Source: an uncultured Paracoccaceae bacterium
Lineage (GTDB): Bacteria > Pseudomonadota > Alphaproteobacteria > Rhodobacterales > Rhodobacteraceae
Reading direction: 5' to 3'
DNA: 64,000 nucleotides
NCBI GenBank assembly: GCA_947498645.1
Contig: CANMKS010000001.1
Location: forward strand, 2,022,032-2,086,031
Part shown: one piece after another, positions 36,680 to 46,262 of the stretch
Layout of the letters: each line of letters starts with the position of its first letter
How positions within the stretch are numbered: the stretch's first letter is position 1
The notes under the pieces: model-generated
The model's database searches: none
Seen by the model: the letters and a program-made list of their open reading frames with translations, nothing else
What the model was told of the DNA's origin: nothing
Made by a program: the position numbers and the translations under genes

Positions 36680-37039
36680 AGTATTCCCCGAAATGCGAAT
36701 GGCAGAAACCGGCGTGACAGCGCCGCGGATTACTTCATCCTTGCAGATAACATAACATCGCGCGCCCTGGCAAAAAAAGTAGCGGATGCAAGGCGTTCCA
36801 GCGGATTTAGGTAACTAAAGTGGCCACATTGTGGCAGTTGCGCGGCAACTGTTGGCGTTACAGAAACAAATTTAATGTTTGCGGTGCACCTGTAAGGCAA
36901 AGGGAAACCAATTATTCATCGTGCGTTCATCTTGCTGCTCATTTTTTGGAGGCTTTCTTGCGAATCGGTTCTATGGTGGCAGAATGGATCGATAACCCCT
37001 CCACGCAAATAACAATTGATGCCCTGCAAGGACTGACAC
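36680..37039. other. 360-bp divergent intergenic region
   Basis: Lies between the TadG-like gene (minus) and the glutamate dehydrogenase-family gene (plus). It must carry both promoters. I see AT-rich tracts (around 36740-36780 and 36860-36880) but no clear inverted repeat, riboswitch or small gene. A plus-strand open frame from GTG 36820 overlaps the dehydrogenase start and has no coding look. Confidence 0.5.
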
Positions 37040-38479
37040 ATGAACACGCAATCCAATCTGCCTGAACCAAGTTTCCGAGAATCCGTAGACATGATGTTCA
37101 ACAGGGCTGTTGCTCTGATGGACCTCGCGCCCGGGCTTGAGGAAAAGATACGTGTGTGTAACGCGACTTACACAGTGCGTTTTGGTGTCAGGCTGCGCGG
37201 CGATATCCATACGTTCACCGGGTATCGTTCGGTTCACTCTGAGCATATGGAGCCGGTCAAGGGCGGATTGCGCTTTGCCCCTTCGGTCCATCAGGACGAG
37301 GTCGAGGCGCTGGCCGCACTGATGACCTATAAATGCGCATTGGTCGAAGCGCCTTTTGGGGGATCAAAAGGTGGCCTGCGGATCAATCCGCGCGATTGGG
37401 AAGATCATGAGCTTGAACTGATCACCCGCCGCTTTGCCTATGAGTTGATCAAGCGCGACCTGATCAACCCGGCCCAAAACGTGCCCGCCCCTGACATGGG
37501 TACAGGCGAACGCGAGATGGCCTGGATTGCCGACCAGTATAAACGCATGAACACCACAGACATTAACGGTGCCGCCTGTGTCACTGGCAAGCCGACAAAT
37601 GCAGGTGGTATAGCCGGCCGTGTCGAGGCAACTGGGCGCGGTGTGCAATATGCACTGCAAGAGTTCTTTCGCCATCCTGAAGATATCGCAATCGCCAACC
37701 TGAGCGGCAGTCTGAAAGGCAAACGTGTGATCGTGCAGGGATTGGGCAACGTGGGCTATCACGCGGCCAAGTTCCTCTCAGAAGAAGACGGCTCTCTCAT
37801 TACCGGCATCATTGAAAGAGACGGGGCGCTCCATGACGAAAGGGGCCTCAACGTCGAGGCTGTGCGCGAATGGATCGTCAAGCACGGTGGCGTCGCGGGC
37901 TACCCTGACGCAAACCATCAGATGGACGGCGGCGCAGTGCTGGAGAAGGAATGCGACATTCTTATTCCTGCGGCTCTGGAAGGTGTCATCAATCTCAGCA
38001 ACGCAGATCGCATTAAGGCGCCATTGATCATCGAGGCCGCCAATGGCCCGATCACGGCGGGCGCGGATGACATCCTGCGGGACAAGGGCTGCGTGATCAT
38101 TCCTGACATGTATGCCAATGCGGGCGGCGTAACTGTTTCCTATTTTGAATGGGTCAAGAACCTGTCGCACATTCGCTTTGGCCGCATGCAGCGCCGGGCC
38201 GAGGAAAGCCGCCACCAACTCGTTGTTGACGAGTTGGAGCGTCTGTCGTCCGACAAGGGGCTCGGCTGGGAGCTCAGCCCGAATTTTAAAGAGCGCTATT
38301 TACGCGGCGCGGGTGAGTTGGAACTTGTGCGCTCTGGTCTGGATGACACGATGCGCGCCGCCTATCAGGCCATGCGCGAGGTTTGGCACGCGCGCAGCGA
38401 CGTTGAGGACCTGCGCACTGCGGCGTATCTGGTGTCCATCCGCAAGGTAGCTGACAGCTATCGCGCGAAGGGGCTGTAA
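37040..38479 (+). CDS. Glu/Leu/Phe/Val family amino acid dehydrogenase
   Basis: A 479-residue glutamate dehydrogenase-like enzyme. The N-terminal substrate domain has PVKGGLRFAPSVHQDEVEALAALMTYK, with the catalytic lysine in MTYKCALVEAPFGGSKGG, and PAPDMGTGEREM. The NAD domain has VIVQGLGNVGYHAAKFL and ANGPITAGAD, then NAGGVTVSYFEWVKN. It interconverts glutamate and 2-oxoglutarate plus ammonia; coenzyme preference is uncertain. AAGGA precedes ATG 37040. The length fits the NAD-type rather than the giant or plain hexameric NADP enzymes. Confidence 0.9.
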   Translation: MNTQSNLPEPSFRESVDMMFNRAVALMDLAPGLEEKIRVCNATYTVRFGVRLRGDIHTFTGYRSVHSEHMEPVKGGLRFAPSVHQDEVEALAALMTYKCALVEAPFGGSKGGLRINPRDWEDHELELITRRFAYELIKRDLINPAQNVPAPDMGTGEREMAWIADQYKRMNTTDINGAACVTGKPTNAGGIAGRVEATGRGVQYALQEFFRHPEDIAIANLSGSLKGKRVIVQGLGNVGYHAAKFLSEEDGSLITGIIERDGALHDERGLNVEAVREWIVKHGGVAGYPDANHQMDGGAVLEKECDILIPAALEGVINLSNADRIKAPLIIEAANGPITAGADDILRDKGCVIIPDMYANAGGVTVSYFEWVKNLSHIRFGRMQRRAEESRHQLVVDELERLSSDKGLGWELSPNFKERYLRGAGELELVRSGLDDTMRAAYQAMREVWHARSDVEDLRTAAYLVSIRKVADSYRAKGL

Positions 38480-38509
38480 GCCGCGACGTTTGCGGCACGC
38501 AGGCCGCTG

Positions 38510-39034
38510 ATGATGCAAGATGCCGTTCCATCTGTTTCAGTGACCTACAGGATCGACGAGGCCCGCTTTATGCGGGCCTGCGGCGAGCTTTGGGCCTATC
38601 GGGCACTGGGACGTGCTGGAAACTACGGGCTGGCAGCGGCTGTGATCCTCTGCGCCGGGTTTCTCTTTTGGCAAGGGGTGCCCGGACCGTTTGCGCCTTT
38701 GCTTGTTGCGGGGGCGCTGGTCTTTGTGGTGATGGATCTGCTGCGGGACAGGATGTGGCGCAGGCATTTTCGCGCGATGCGCAAATACGAAGGGCCAATC
38801 ACAGCGACTGTTGCAGCGGCGGGCGTTGGCGTGTCCAGTCTTGAAGGCAATCATCACCAACCATGGAACCGGTTTCAAAGTTTTGCGCGTACTGACAGCT
38901 TCTTGTTCCTGCTGGTGGATCAGCGCCAGTTTTCGGTGATCCCGCTTGATGCATTTGCATCGCGTGAAGAGACAGCGGCATTTGAGAGCATTCTTTCCAG
39001 CCATTTGCACCGCCTGCCCAGACGATTTCTGTAA
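38510..39034 (+). CDS. YcxB-like membrane protein
   Basis: A 174-residue protein with two hydrophobic helices (about residues 43-58 and 62-80) followed by a soluble domain of alternating strands ending VIPLDAFASREETAAFESIL, the pattern of YcxB/PH-like membrane proteins. The function is unknown. It starts 31 nt after the dehydrogenase stop and may be cotranscribed with it, and is followed 90 nt later by soxB. Confidence 0.65.
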   Translation: MMQDAVPSVSVTYRIDEARFMRACGELWAYRALGRAGNYGLAAAVILCAGFLFWQGVPGPFAPLLVAGALVFVVMDLLRDRMWRRHFRAMRKYEGPITATVAAAGVGVSSLEGNHHQPWNRFQSFARTDSFLFLLVDQRQFSVIPLDAFASREETAAFESILSSHLHRLPRRFL

Positions 39035-39124
39035 GGTCGCCCACCGTCCGGCATCTGTCGAAAAGAGACGATGCAATCGTGTGGCTTGATTGCTAGTGTC
39101 ACGTCAAGCAAGGGGAAACGCGAC

Positions 39125-40378
39125 ATGGGCTATTCCGGCTTTCGGGTGATCAAAGAGGGGCTGTTTGGCCAAAAGGGATGGAAGCCGGTTTGGCGCGATC
39201 CCGAACCGAAAGCGCACTATGATGCGGTCATCATCGGCGGGGGCGGGCATGGGCTTGCGACGGCCTTTTATCTGGCCAAAGAACACGGGCTGACCAATAT
39301 TGCCGTTCTGGAAAAGGGCTATATTGGCGGCGGTAACGTGGGCCGGAACACGACCATTGTGCGCGCCAACTACTTTCTCCCCGGCAATTCAGAGTTCTAT
39401 TCGCATTCCCTCAAGATGTGGGAAGGGATGGAGCAGGAGTTGAATTATAACGTGATGCATTCGCAGCGCGGCCTGATCAACCTGTTCCACTCTGACGGCC
39501 AGCGTGATGCTTTTGCCCGTCGTGGCAATGCCATGATCAATCAGGGTGATGACGCGATCCTGCTGGACCGGGACGGGGTGCGCGCGCATCTGCCTTACCT
39601 TGATTTCGACAATGGGCGTTTTCCGATATATGGCGGCCTTTACCACCCGCGTGGCGGTTCTGCGCGCCATGATGCGGTGGCATGGGGCTATGCGCGCGGT
39701 GCGGATCAGCGTGGCGTCGACATCATTCAGAATTGCGAAGTCACTGGCATTGATATCGAAGGTGGTGTTGTCAAAGGTGTGCAAACCACGCGCGGGGCGA
39801 TCAAGGCCAAGAAGGTGGGTATCGTCGTTGCGGGGCGCTCTGGTCAGGTGGCGGCAATGGCGGGCATGCGCCTGCCCATCGAAAGCCATGTCTTGCAGGC
39901 CTTTGTCAGCGAAGGTCTCAAACCGGTGATTGACCACGTGGTCAGCTTTGGCATGGGCCACTTCTACATCAGCCAATCTGACAAGGGTGGCCTTGTCTTT
40001 GGCGGCGACCTTGATTTCTACGCTTCTTACGCCGCGCGGGGAAACCTGCCGATGAAGGAACATGTGATGGATGCCGCGATGACGCTGATGCCGATGATCG
40101 GCAAAGCAAAGGTATTACGGTCCTGGGGTGGGATCATGGATATGACGCCTGACGGATCACCGATCATCGACAAGACAGCGACAGAGGGACTCTTTATCGA
40201 CTGCGGCTGGTGCTATGGCGGGTTCAAGGCCGTGCCGGCATCCGGTTTCAGCTTTGCCCATCTGATGGCCACAGGACGCCACCATGATGCAGCAGCAAAG
40301 TTCCGATTGGACCGCTTCCGGACGGGCGTGGGCCTGCTGGATGAAGAGGGCACCGGCTCTCAGCACAATCTGCACTAG
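39125..40378 (+). CDS. soxB: Sarcosine oxidase beta subunit
   Basis: A 417-residue FAD-dependent subunit. It begins MGYSGFRVIKEGLFGQKGWKP, then the dinucleotide motif YDAVIIGGGGHGLATAFYL (about 31-49) and GNVGRNTTIVRANYF; WGGIMDMTPDGSPIIDKT is near the C-terminus. This matches the beta chain of heterotetrameric sarcosine oxidase, which oxidises sarcosine to glycine and passes the C1 unit to tetrahydrofolate. AAGGGGAAA precedes ATG 39125; the frame extends upstream without similarity. First gene of soxBDAG. Confidence 0.96.
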   Translation: MGYSGFRVIKEGLFGQKGWKPVWRDPEPKAHYDAVIIGGGGHGLATAFYLAKEHGLTNIAVLEKGYIGGGNVGRNTTIVRANYFLPGNSEFYSHSLKMWEGMEQELNYNVMHSQRGLINLFHSDGQRDAFARRGNAMINQGDDAILLDRDGVRAHLPYLDFDNGRFPIYGGLYHPRGGSARHDAVAWGYARGADQRGVDIIQNCEVTGIDIEGGVVKGVQTTRGAIKAKKVGIVVAGRSGQVAAMAGMRLPIESHVLQAFVSEGLKPVIDHVVSFGMGHFYISQSDKGGLVFGGDLDFYASYAARGNLPMKEHVMDAAMTLMPMIGKAKVLRSWGGIMDMTPDGSPIIDKTATEGLFIDCGWCYGGFKAVPASGFSFAHLMATGRHHDAAAKFRLDRFRTGVGLLDEEGTGSQHNLH

Positions 40379-40428
40379 GGGCCGGTGTTGGATATTGAGT
40401 TTATTGGCCAAGATGAAAAGAGCATGAC

Positions 40429-40692
40429 ATGCGCATAACCTGTCCCAATTGTGGTGAGCGTGACCGGCGCGAGTTTTATTATCAAGGCGATGCGCTGGCC
40501 TTGTCACGTCCCGCCCCCGATGCAGGGCCAGAGGCATGGGACGACTATCTGCACAACCGCGATAACCCCGCAGGCGAAACCCGTGATCTATGGTTTCACG
40601 AGGCCGGTTGTGGGGCCTGGCTGGTAGTGGAGCGCAACACGGTGACCCACGCCATCCACAAAGCCACACTGGCGCAAAAGGTGAAGCGATGA
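40429..40692 (+). CDS. soxD: Sarcosine oxidase delta subunit
   Basis: An 87-residue zinc-binding subunit. CPNCGERDRREFYYQGDA supplies a Cys-x2-Cys pair (5 and 8), and WFHEAGCGAWL gives a His and a Cys further on, the four ligands expected in SoxD. It is structural in the alpha-beta-gamma-delta complex. Its stop overlaps the soxA start (ATGA at 40689). Confidence 0.95.
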   Translation: MRITCPNCGERDRREFYYQGDALALSRPAPDAGPEAWDDYLHNRDNPAGETRDLWFHEAGCGAWLVVERNTVTHAIHKATLAQKVKR

Positions 40693-43595
40693 GACTGCAA
40701 GCACCGGCACAGACAGTCACCTTCACATTTGATGGCCGCAAACTGCTGGGCGTGCCGGGCGAACCCGTTGCAGCAGCACTTCTGGCCAATGAGATCAAAC
40801 TGGTTGCTCGGTCGTTCAAGTATCACCGCCCGCGTGGGGTCATGTCGGCCGGGTCTGAAGAGCAGAACGCGCTGGTCACGGTCGGGCGCGGCGCGCAGGC
40901 TGAACCGAACGTGCGGGCGACGACCGTGGAAGTATCCGAGGGATTGGAAGTCTTCAGCCAGAATGCGTGGCCTTCGCTGCGCTATGATGCAATGGCGATC
41001 AATGATCTGGCCGCACCGTTTCTCGCGGCGGGTTTCTACTACAAGACCTTCATGTGGCCGCGCAGTTTTTGGGAAAAGCTGTATGAGCCGGTGATCCGCC
41101 GCGCCGCCGGGTTGGGCGCGCTCAGTGGCAAGGCCAATGAAGATGCATATGAAAAGGCGTTTGCTTTTTGTGATGTCTTGGTGATTGGGGCCGGTCCCGC
41201 AGGGCTGATGGCGGCACTCACAGCCGCACGTGCGGGTGCAGATGTGATCCTTGCAGATGAAGATGTCGCGATGGGTGGCCGGCTGCTGCGCGAGAACGAA
41301 GAGATTGACGGACAGCCTGCAACGGCATGGGTGAAAGCCAGACTGGATGAGCTTGCAGCACTGGACAACGTGCGTCTGATGTCGCGCACAACTGTGACGG
41401 GGGCCTATGATCAGGGCACCTATGGCGCATTCGAAACGGTTGCCGGCGCCCCCGCGCCGGGTAAGCCGCTGAGCTGTTTCTGGCGCATTGCAACAAAACA
41501 CGCGATCCTCTGTGCAGGCGCGCTAGAGCGTCCCATCGCGTTTCCCAATAACGACCGCCCCGGTGTGATGATGGCCAGTGCGGTGCGCTCTTATGTGAAC
41601 AGATGGGGGGTCGCTCCGGGTAAGGCTGTGACGATCTTTTGCAACAACGATGACGCCCATCGCACGGCCCGTGATCTGCGGGCTGCGGGTATTAAGGTGG
41701 CAGCTTTGATCGACAGCCGTGATGACGCAAAGGTCGATGGTGACTTTCCGATCTACACGGGTGCGCAGGTTATCCAAACCAAGGGCCGCCACGGGCTCAG
41801 GAGCATAACGATCAGCCATAACGGCGGCACACGCGAGATACCGACCGACTGTCTGGCGATGTCAGGTGGATGGAACCCGACGGTGCATTTGACCTGTCAT
41901 ATGAACGGGCGCCCGACATGGCGTGAGGATATTGCATCCTTTGTGCCAACACCTGACAGTGTTCCGGGGATGGTCACGGCGGGGGCCTGTAGTGGACGCT
42001 TTAGCACCGCAGAGTGTCTGGCCGAAGGTGCGGCAGTCGCCGCTGACATTGCAAGGGGCCTTGGGTTGAAACCCAAGGTGACGGTCCCTGCTGCGGATGA
42101 TGCCGCCTATGCCGTGACGCCGCTATGGGCAGTGCCGGGCAAAGGGCGCATGTGGATCGATTTCCAAAACGACGTGCATGTGAAGGATATCAAACTGGCT
42201 GCGCAGGAAAACTTCCGCTCTGTTGAACATATGAAGCGCTACACCACCCAAGGCATGGCACCCGACCAAGGCAAGTCGTCGAATGTCGTGGCCCTCGCTG
42301 TGCTGGCCGATGCGACCGGGCGGGGTATCCCCGAAACGGGCACCACCACATTCCGACCGCCTTATGTGCCGGTGCCTATTGCTGCAATGGGGGCAGGCAG
42401 TCAGGGCAAAGGTTTTGCACCGGAACGGTTCACCACGTCGCATAAGGCCACCATCGCGCGCGATGCGCCGATGATCGAGGCGGGGCTGTGGTACCGCCCA
42501 AGCTATTTCCCGCAGCCAGGCGAAACCCATTGGCAGCAGTCCTGCGACCGTGAGGTTGGCTATGTGCGCGGCGCGGTGGGTGTTTGTGACGTCTCGACCC
42601 TGGGCAAGATCGATATTCAGGGGCCGGATGCGGCGGCTTTGCTGGACTTTGTCTATACCAACATGTTCTCGACCCTCAAAACCGGACGCGTCCGCTATGG
42701 CCTGATGCTGCGTGAGGATGGGCATGTTCTGGATGACGGCACCACGGCACGGCTGGCAGAGGATCACTTTGTGATGACGACGACAACGGCCGCGGCCGGT
42801 CTGGTGATGCGCCATCTTGAGTTTGTGTTGCAGGCGTTGCGACCTGATTTGAACGCCAAGGTGATGTCAGTGACCGAGCAATGGGCGCAGTTTGCTGTAG
42901 CGGGCCCAAAGGCGCGAGACCTGCTGAACACCGTTCTGGATCAGTCCTTGGATGATGACAGCTGGCCCTTCATGGCCTGCGGTGACATGGGCGTCGCGGG
43001 CGTGCCGGGGCGGCTGTTCCGTATCTCGTTTTCGGGCGAACATGCTTATGAGGTCGCCGTGCCTGCGCGCTATGGCGAAAGCCTGTTTCGAATGCTGACC
43101 GCGCAAGCCGAGGTTATGGGCGGCGGCCCTTACGGGATGGAAGCGCTGAATGTGCTGCGGATCGAAAAAGGGTTTATCACCCATGCGGAAATCCACGGGC
43201 GAACCACAGCCTTTGATATTGGCATGGGGCGGATGATCAGTGCCAAAAAGGACTGTATCGGCAAATCCGCCGCTGCCCGACCGGGGATGGTAGGGGATGA
43301 ACGGCAGCAGTTGGTTGGTCTGAAATCGCAAGGTGCGGATCATGCGCTGAGCGCTGGCGCGCATCTGTTCGAAACAGCAGCCGCTGAGACAAGAGTAAAC
43401 AGCAAAGGGTATACAACCTCGGTTTGCTATTCCCCTACGCTGGACACTTATCTGGCCCTTGGGTTCCTTGAAAACGGCCGCGCGCGCCACGGCGAAGTGA
43501 TCAAGCTGCGTGATCATCTGCGCGATATCACCCAAGAGGTTGAAGTCTGCGACCCGGTATTCTTTGACCCAGACGGAGGGCGGGCCCGTGGTTAA
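40689..43595 (+). CDS. soxA: Sarcosine oxidase alpha subunit
   Basis: A 968-residue alpha chain. An N-terminal 2Fe-2S-ferredoxin-like domain lacking the cluster cysteines (VPGEPVAAALLANEI, about 20-34) is followed by an NAD/FAD domain with DVLVIGAGPAGLMAALTAARAG (near 160). Aminomethyltransferase-type folate domains fill the C-terminal third (YFPQPGETHWQQ; GVCDVSTLGKIDIQGP; PYGMEALNVLRIEKGF). It binds NAD and tetrahydrofolate and captures the methylene group. ATG 40689 overlaps the soxD stop; the longer frame from 40590 lies within soxD and is not used. Confidence 0.96.
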   Translation: MRLQAPAQTVTFTFDGRKLLGVPGEPVAAALLANEIKLVARSFKYHRPRGVMSAGSEEQNALVTVGRGAQAEPNVRATTVEVSEGLEVFSQNAWPSLRYDAMAINDLAAPFLAAGFYYKTFMWPRSFWEKLYEPVIRRAAGLGALSGKANEDAYEKAFAFCDVLVIGAGPAGLMAALTAARAGADVILADEDVAMGGRLLRENEEIDGQPATAWVKARLDELAALDNVRLMSRTTVTGAYDQGTYGAFETVAGAPAPGKPLSCFWRIATKHAILCAGALERPIAFPNNDRPGVMMASAVRSYVNRWGVAPGKAVTIFCNNDDAHRTARDLRAAGIKVAALIDSRDDAKVDGDFPIYTGAQVIQTKGRHGLRSITISHNGGTREIPTDCLAMSGGWNPTVHLTCHMNGRPTWREDIASFVPTPDSVPGMVTAGACSGRFSTAECLAEGAAVAADIARGLGLKPKVTVPAADDAAYAVTPLWAVPGKGRMWIDFQNDVHVKDIKLAAQENFRSVEHMKRYTTQGMAPDQGKSSNVVALAVLADATGRGIPETGTTTFRPPYVPVPIAAMGAGSQGKGFAPERFTTSHKATIARDAPMIEAGLWYRPSYFPQPGETHWQQSCDREVGYVRGAVGVCDVSTLGKIDIQGPDAAALLDFVYTNMFSTLKTGRVRYGLMLREDGHVLDDGTTARLAEDHFVMTTTTAAAGLVMRHLEFVLQALRPDLNAKVMSVTEQWAQFAVAGPKARDLLNTVLDQSLDDDSWPFMACGDMGVAGVPGRLFRISFSGEHAYEVAVPARYGESLFRMLTAQAEVMGGGPYGMEALNVLRIEKGFITHAEIHGRTTAFDIGMGRMISAKKDCIGKSAAARPGMVGDERQQLVGLKSQGADHALSAGAHLFETAAAETRVNSKGYTTSVCYSPTLDTYLALGFLENGRARHGEVIKLRDHLRDITQEVEVCDPVFFDPDGGRARG

Positions 43596-44112
43596 ATTGA
43601 TCGCCCTGACACCTTGTGAAGGCCTTTTGCCAATCAGCGAAGGCGGCATTGCCGTGACAGAGGTGGTTATGGACCAGCTTGTGTCTGTTGCGCCATTTGA
43701 CGGGAAACAGAAGGCGACCTCTGACGCGCTGAAGGCGCAATGCGGCGCTGGGTTGCCCGCCGCGAACCGCCGCCACGGCGCTGTGACATGGTTTGGTCAT
43801 GGCACATGGATCGTGGCGGGTGATGCGTCGCTGGACGGGCTGGCGGCTGTCACTGATCAATCCGATGCCTGGGCTGTTGTTTCAATCTCCGGCGCAGGCG
43901 TTGAAGATGTGCTTGCCCGGCTGATCCCCGTCGATCTGCGCCCGCATGTGTTCAAGACAAACCATGTGGCCAAAACCATGTTGGGGCATATGTCTGTGAC
44001 CATCACGCGGACGGGGTCTGCGGCGTTTGAGGTCATGGCCATGCGTTCAATGGCGGCCACAATGGTTCATGAATTGCAGGTGGCCATGCGCGGCGTCGCA
44101 TCCCGCGCCTGA
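43588..44112 (+). CDS. soxG: Sarcosine oxidase gamma subunit
   Basis: A 174-residue gamma subunit, recognised from position and from the C-terminal segment WAVVSISGAGVEDVLARLIPVDLRP, VAKTMLGHMSVTITR and FEVMAMRSMAATM. I place the start at GTG 43588, which has GGAGGG 7 nt upstream and overlaps the soxA stop by 8 nt; no ATG lies near. It completes the tetramer. dnaG follows 50 nt later. Confidence 0.93.
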   Translation: MVKLIALTPCEGLLPISEGGIAVTEVVMDQLVSVAPFDGKQKATSDALKAQCGAGLPAANRRHGAVTWFGHGTWIVAGDASLDGLAAVTDQSDAWAVVSISGAGVEDVLARLIPVDLRPHVFKTNHVAKTMLGHMSVTITRTGSAAFEVMAMRSMAATMVHELQVAMRGVASRA

Positions 44113-44162
44113 GAGCGCAGCCCCCATTTCCATTGGCGTCCGAATAGCCGATACTATGCCCT

Positions 44163-46130
44163 ATGAGTCTGCCGCCCGGTTTCCTTGATGAGTTGCGCAC
44201 CCGTCTGTCCCTGGGGCAGGTCGTGGGCCGCAAGGTGATGTGGGACACCCGCAAATCCAATCAGGGCAAGGGCGACCTTTGGGCGCCATGCCCGTTCCAT
44301 CAGGAAAAGACGGCCAGTTTCCACGTCGATGACCGCAAGGGGTTTTACTACTGCTTTGGGTGCCACGCCAAAGGGGATGCAATTTCCTTTGTGCGCGAGA
44401 CCGAGAACGTCGATTTCATGGAGGCCGTCAAGATTTTGGCGGGCGAGGCAGGTATGACCGTGCCGGCAAGTGACCCGCGCGCGCAGGAAAAGGCAGATCA
44501 CCGCACGGTCCTGATTGATGTGATGGAACAGGCGGTGCAGTTCCACCGGTTGCAGTTGCAGACTGCCGCTGCTGCCGAGGCACGCGACTATCTGGAACGG
44601 CGTGGGCTGAGTGCCGAGGCGCAAGCGCGGTGGGATATCGGCTTTGCCCCCGGCGCAGCGGGTGTGTTGGAGCATCTGACAGGCAAAGGCGTTGACACAA
44701 AACTGGTGGTTGAGGCCGGGCTGGCCGCGGAAAGCGATCGTGGCAACGGTCTCTATAATCGGTTTCGGGGCCGCATCATGTTCCCCATCCGCGATGCACG
44801 CGGGCGTGCGATTGGTTTCGGTGGCCGGGCAATGGACCCCAACCATCCTGCGAAATACTACAACTCGCCGGAAACCGCACTCTTTGACAAAGGGCGCAGT
44901 CTTTACAACCACGGGCCCGCACGCGAGGCGGCGGGCAAGGGCAAGCCGCTGATTGTGGCCGAAGGGTATATGGATGTGATTGCCCTGTCAGAGGCAGGTT
45001 TTGGCGCGACCGTCGCCCCTTTGGGGACCGCCATCACCGAAGATCAATTGCGCCTGCTGTGGCGGATCGCGCCAGAGCCGATCATCGCACTTGACGGGGA
45101 TAAGGCGGGGTTGCGGGCCGCGATGCGGGTCATTGATATTGCTCTGCCGCTGCTGGAAGCCGGGCAATCGCTACGCTTTGCCTTGATGCCAGAAGGGATG
45201 GACCCGGATGATTTGATCAAGGCACAGGGCGCAGGTGCGATGCAAAAGCTGCTCGATCAGGCGATCCCGATGGTGCAACTGTTGTGGCAACGTGAAACCG
45301 ACGGGCAAGTGTTTGATAGCCCCGAGCGCAAAGCCGCCCTCGACAAGGCGCTGCGTGAAAAGATCAACTTGATCAAGGATCCGTCAATCCGCAGCCATTA
45401 TGGTCAGGCGATCAAGGATTTGCGCTGGGCGCTGTTTTCTGCACGGAAGGCCGGAACGCCCCGCAAAGCAGGTGTGCGCAACTGGGCCCCCAAGCAGGAC
45501 GCCTGGAAGCGCGAGGTCAGCCCTGTTGCGGCGGCGCGCTCCTCTGCCTTGGCCGCGGGCACAACCGATGAAGGGCATCTGCGCGAGGCGGTCATTTTGG
45601 CCACTATGTTGGTGACACCGGCGGTTGCCGCGGAGTTTGAAACCGCGCTGGAACAGATGGATTGCCGCGATCCGTTGCATCGGGATGTGCAGGCGGTCTT
45701 GTTGCGGCACCTGGGCGCAGAGGATCCGGTGCAGGCAATAAACGCGGACCTGGGCGAAGAGCCCCTTGAAAAGCTTCTGGCGCAGAACCATGTCGCCATA
45801 AGCCCGGCAGTGCGCCGGGCAGGGAATATTGAGGTGGCCCGGCTTTGCCTGGCTGAGGAATTTGCCAAGCTGGTGGCCAGACGTGGGCATGCCCGTGAAA
45901 TCGAAGACGCTGTTGAGGATCTCAGCGGTGTTGCCGATGAAGGGGTGACATGGCGATTGGCCCAAGCCTCTGCCGCGCTGGACAAGGCGGGGCGGGGTGA
46001 CAACGATGATCGGGCAGAATATGCCGTTGGTGAAAACGGCGCCCGCATGAAGAAAGACGAGCAAAGTGCGTTTGACCAACTTCTTGACCGAATCAACTTT
46101 GCAAAGGGGCGCAATCGCCCTAAGTCGTGA
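44163..46130 (+). CDS. dnaG: DNA primase
   Basis: A 655-residue primase. The N-terminal CHC2 zinc finger has Cys43-x2-His46 and Cys64-x2-Cys67 in CPFHQEKTASF and GFYYCFGCHAKGD. The catalytic core has FRGRIMFPIRDARGRAIGFGGR, and the TOPRIM domain has IVAEGYMDVIALSEAGF and ALDGDKAGLRAA. The C-terminal helicase-binding region follows. It makes RNA primers for replication. dnaG-rpoD order is the classic macromolecular synthesis pair, with a 132-bp gap. Confidence 0.97.
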   Translation: MSLPPGFLDELRTRLSLGQVVGRKVMWDTRKSNQGKGDLWAPCPFHQEKTASFHVDDRKGFYYCFGCHAKGDAISFVRETENVDFMEAVKILAGEAGMTVPASDPRAQEKADHRTVLIDVMEQAVQFHRLQLQTAAAAEARDYLERRGLSAEAQARWDIGFAPGAAGVLEHLTGKGVDTKLVVEAGLAAESDRGNGLYNRFRGRIMFPIRDARGRAIGFGGRAMDPNHPAKYYNSPETALFDKGRSLYNHGPAREAAGKGKPLIVAEGYMDVIALSEAGFGATVAPLGTAITEDQLRLLWRIAPEPIIALDGDKAGLRAAMRVIDIALPLLEAGQSLRFALMPEGMDPDDLIKAQGAGAMQKLLDQAIPMVQLLWQRETDGQVFDSPERKAALDKALREKINLIKDPSIRSHYGQAIKDLRWALFSARKAGTPRKAGVRNWAPKQDAWKREVSPVAAARSSALAAGTTDEGHLREAVILATMLVTPAVAAEFETALEQMDCRDPLHRDVQAVLLRHLGAEDPVQAINADLGEEPLEKLLAQNHVAISPAVRRAGNIEVARLCLAEEFAKLVARRGHAREIEDAVEDLSGVADEGVTWRLAQASAALDKAGRGDNDDRAEYAVGENGARMKKDEQSAFDQLLDRINFAKGRNRPKS

Positions 46131-46221
46131 ATCAAGCCACAGTCACTAAAAACAAAGTGTCATCTGCTTGCGAATCACCTCGATGCGAGGTTGATTCGAA
46201 CAAAGCCGAATCAGCCGAATC
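46090..46221. promoter_or_regulatory. GANTC (CcrM) cluster and hairpin upstream of rpoD
   Basis: Six GANTC methylation sites occur at 46090, 46129, 46172, 46193, 46208 and 46217, four of them within 50 bp. About 0.5 would be expected by chance in this length. The segment 46171-46198 is also a near-perfect hairpin (CGAATCACCTCG against CGAGGTTGATTCG with one extra T). The element covers the rpoD promoter or leader. In alphaproteobacteria CcrM methylation of such sites can couple transcription to replication. Confidence 0.6.
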
Positions 46222-46262
46222 ACTTCGGCAGAGGAACAACGCATTCGAAGGGGCAATTCTGC

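Noticed and set aside
36820..37065. GTG-initiated 81-codon frame before the dehydrogenase gene
   Set aside because: It overlaps the dehydrogenase start, lacks a ribosome site and coding bias, and matches no family.
46191..46262. Upstream extension of RpoD by 24 residues
   Set aside because: It runs through the GANTC hairpin, and ATG 46263 has an AAGGGG ribosome site.
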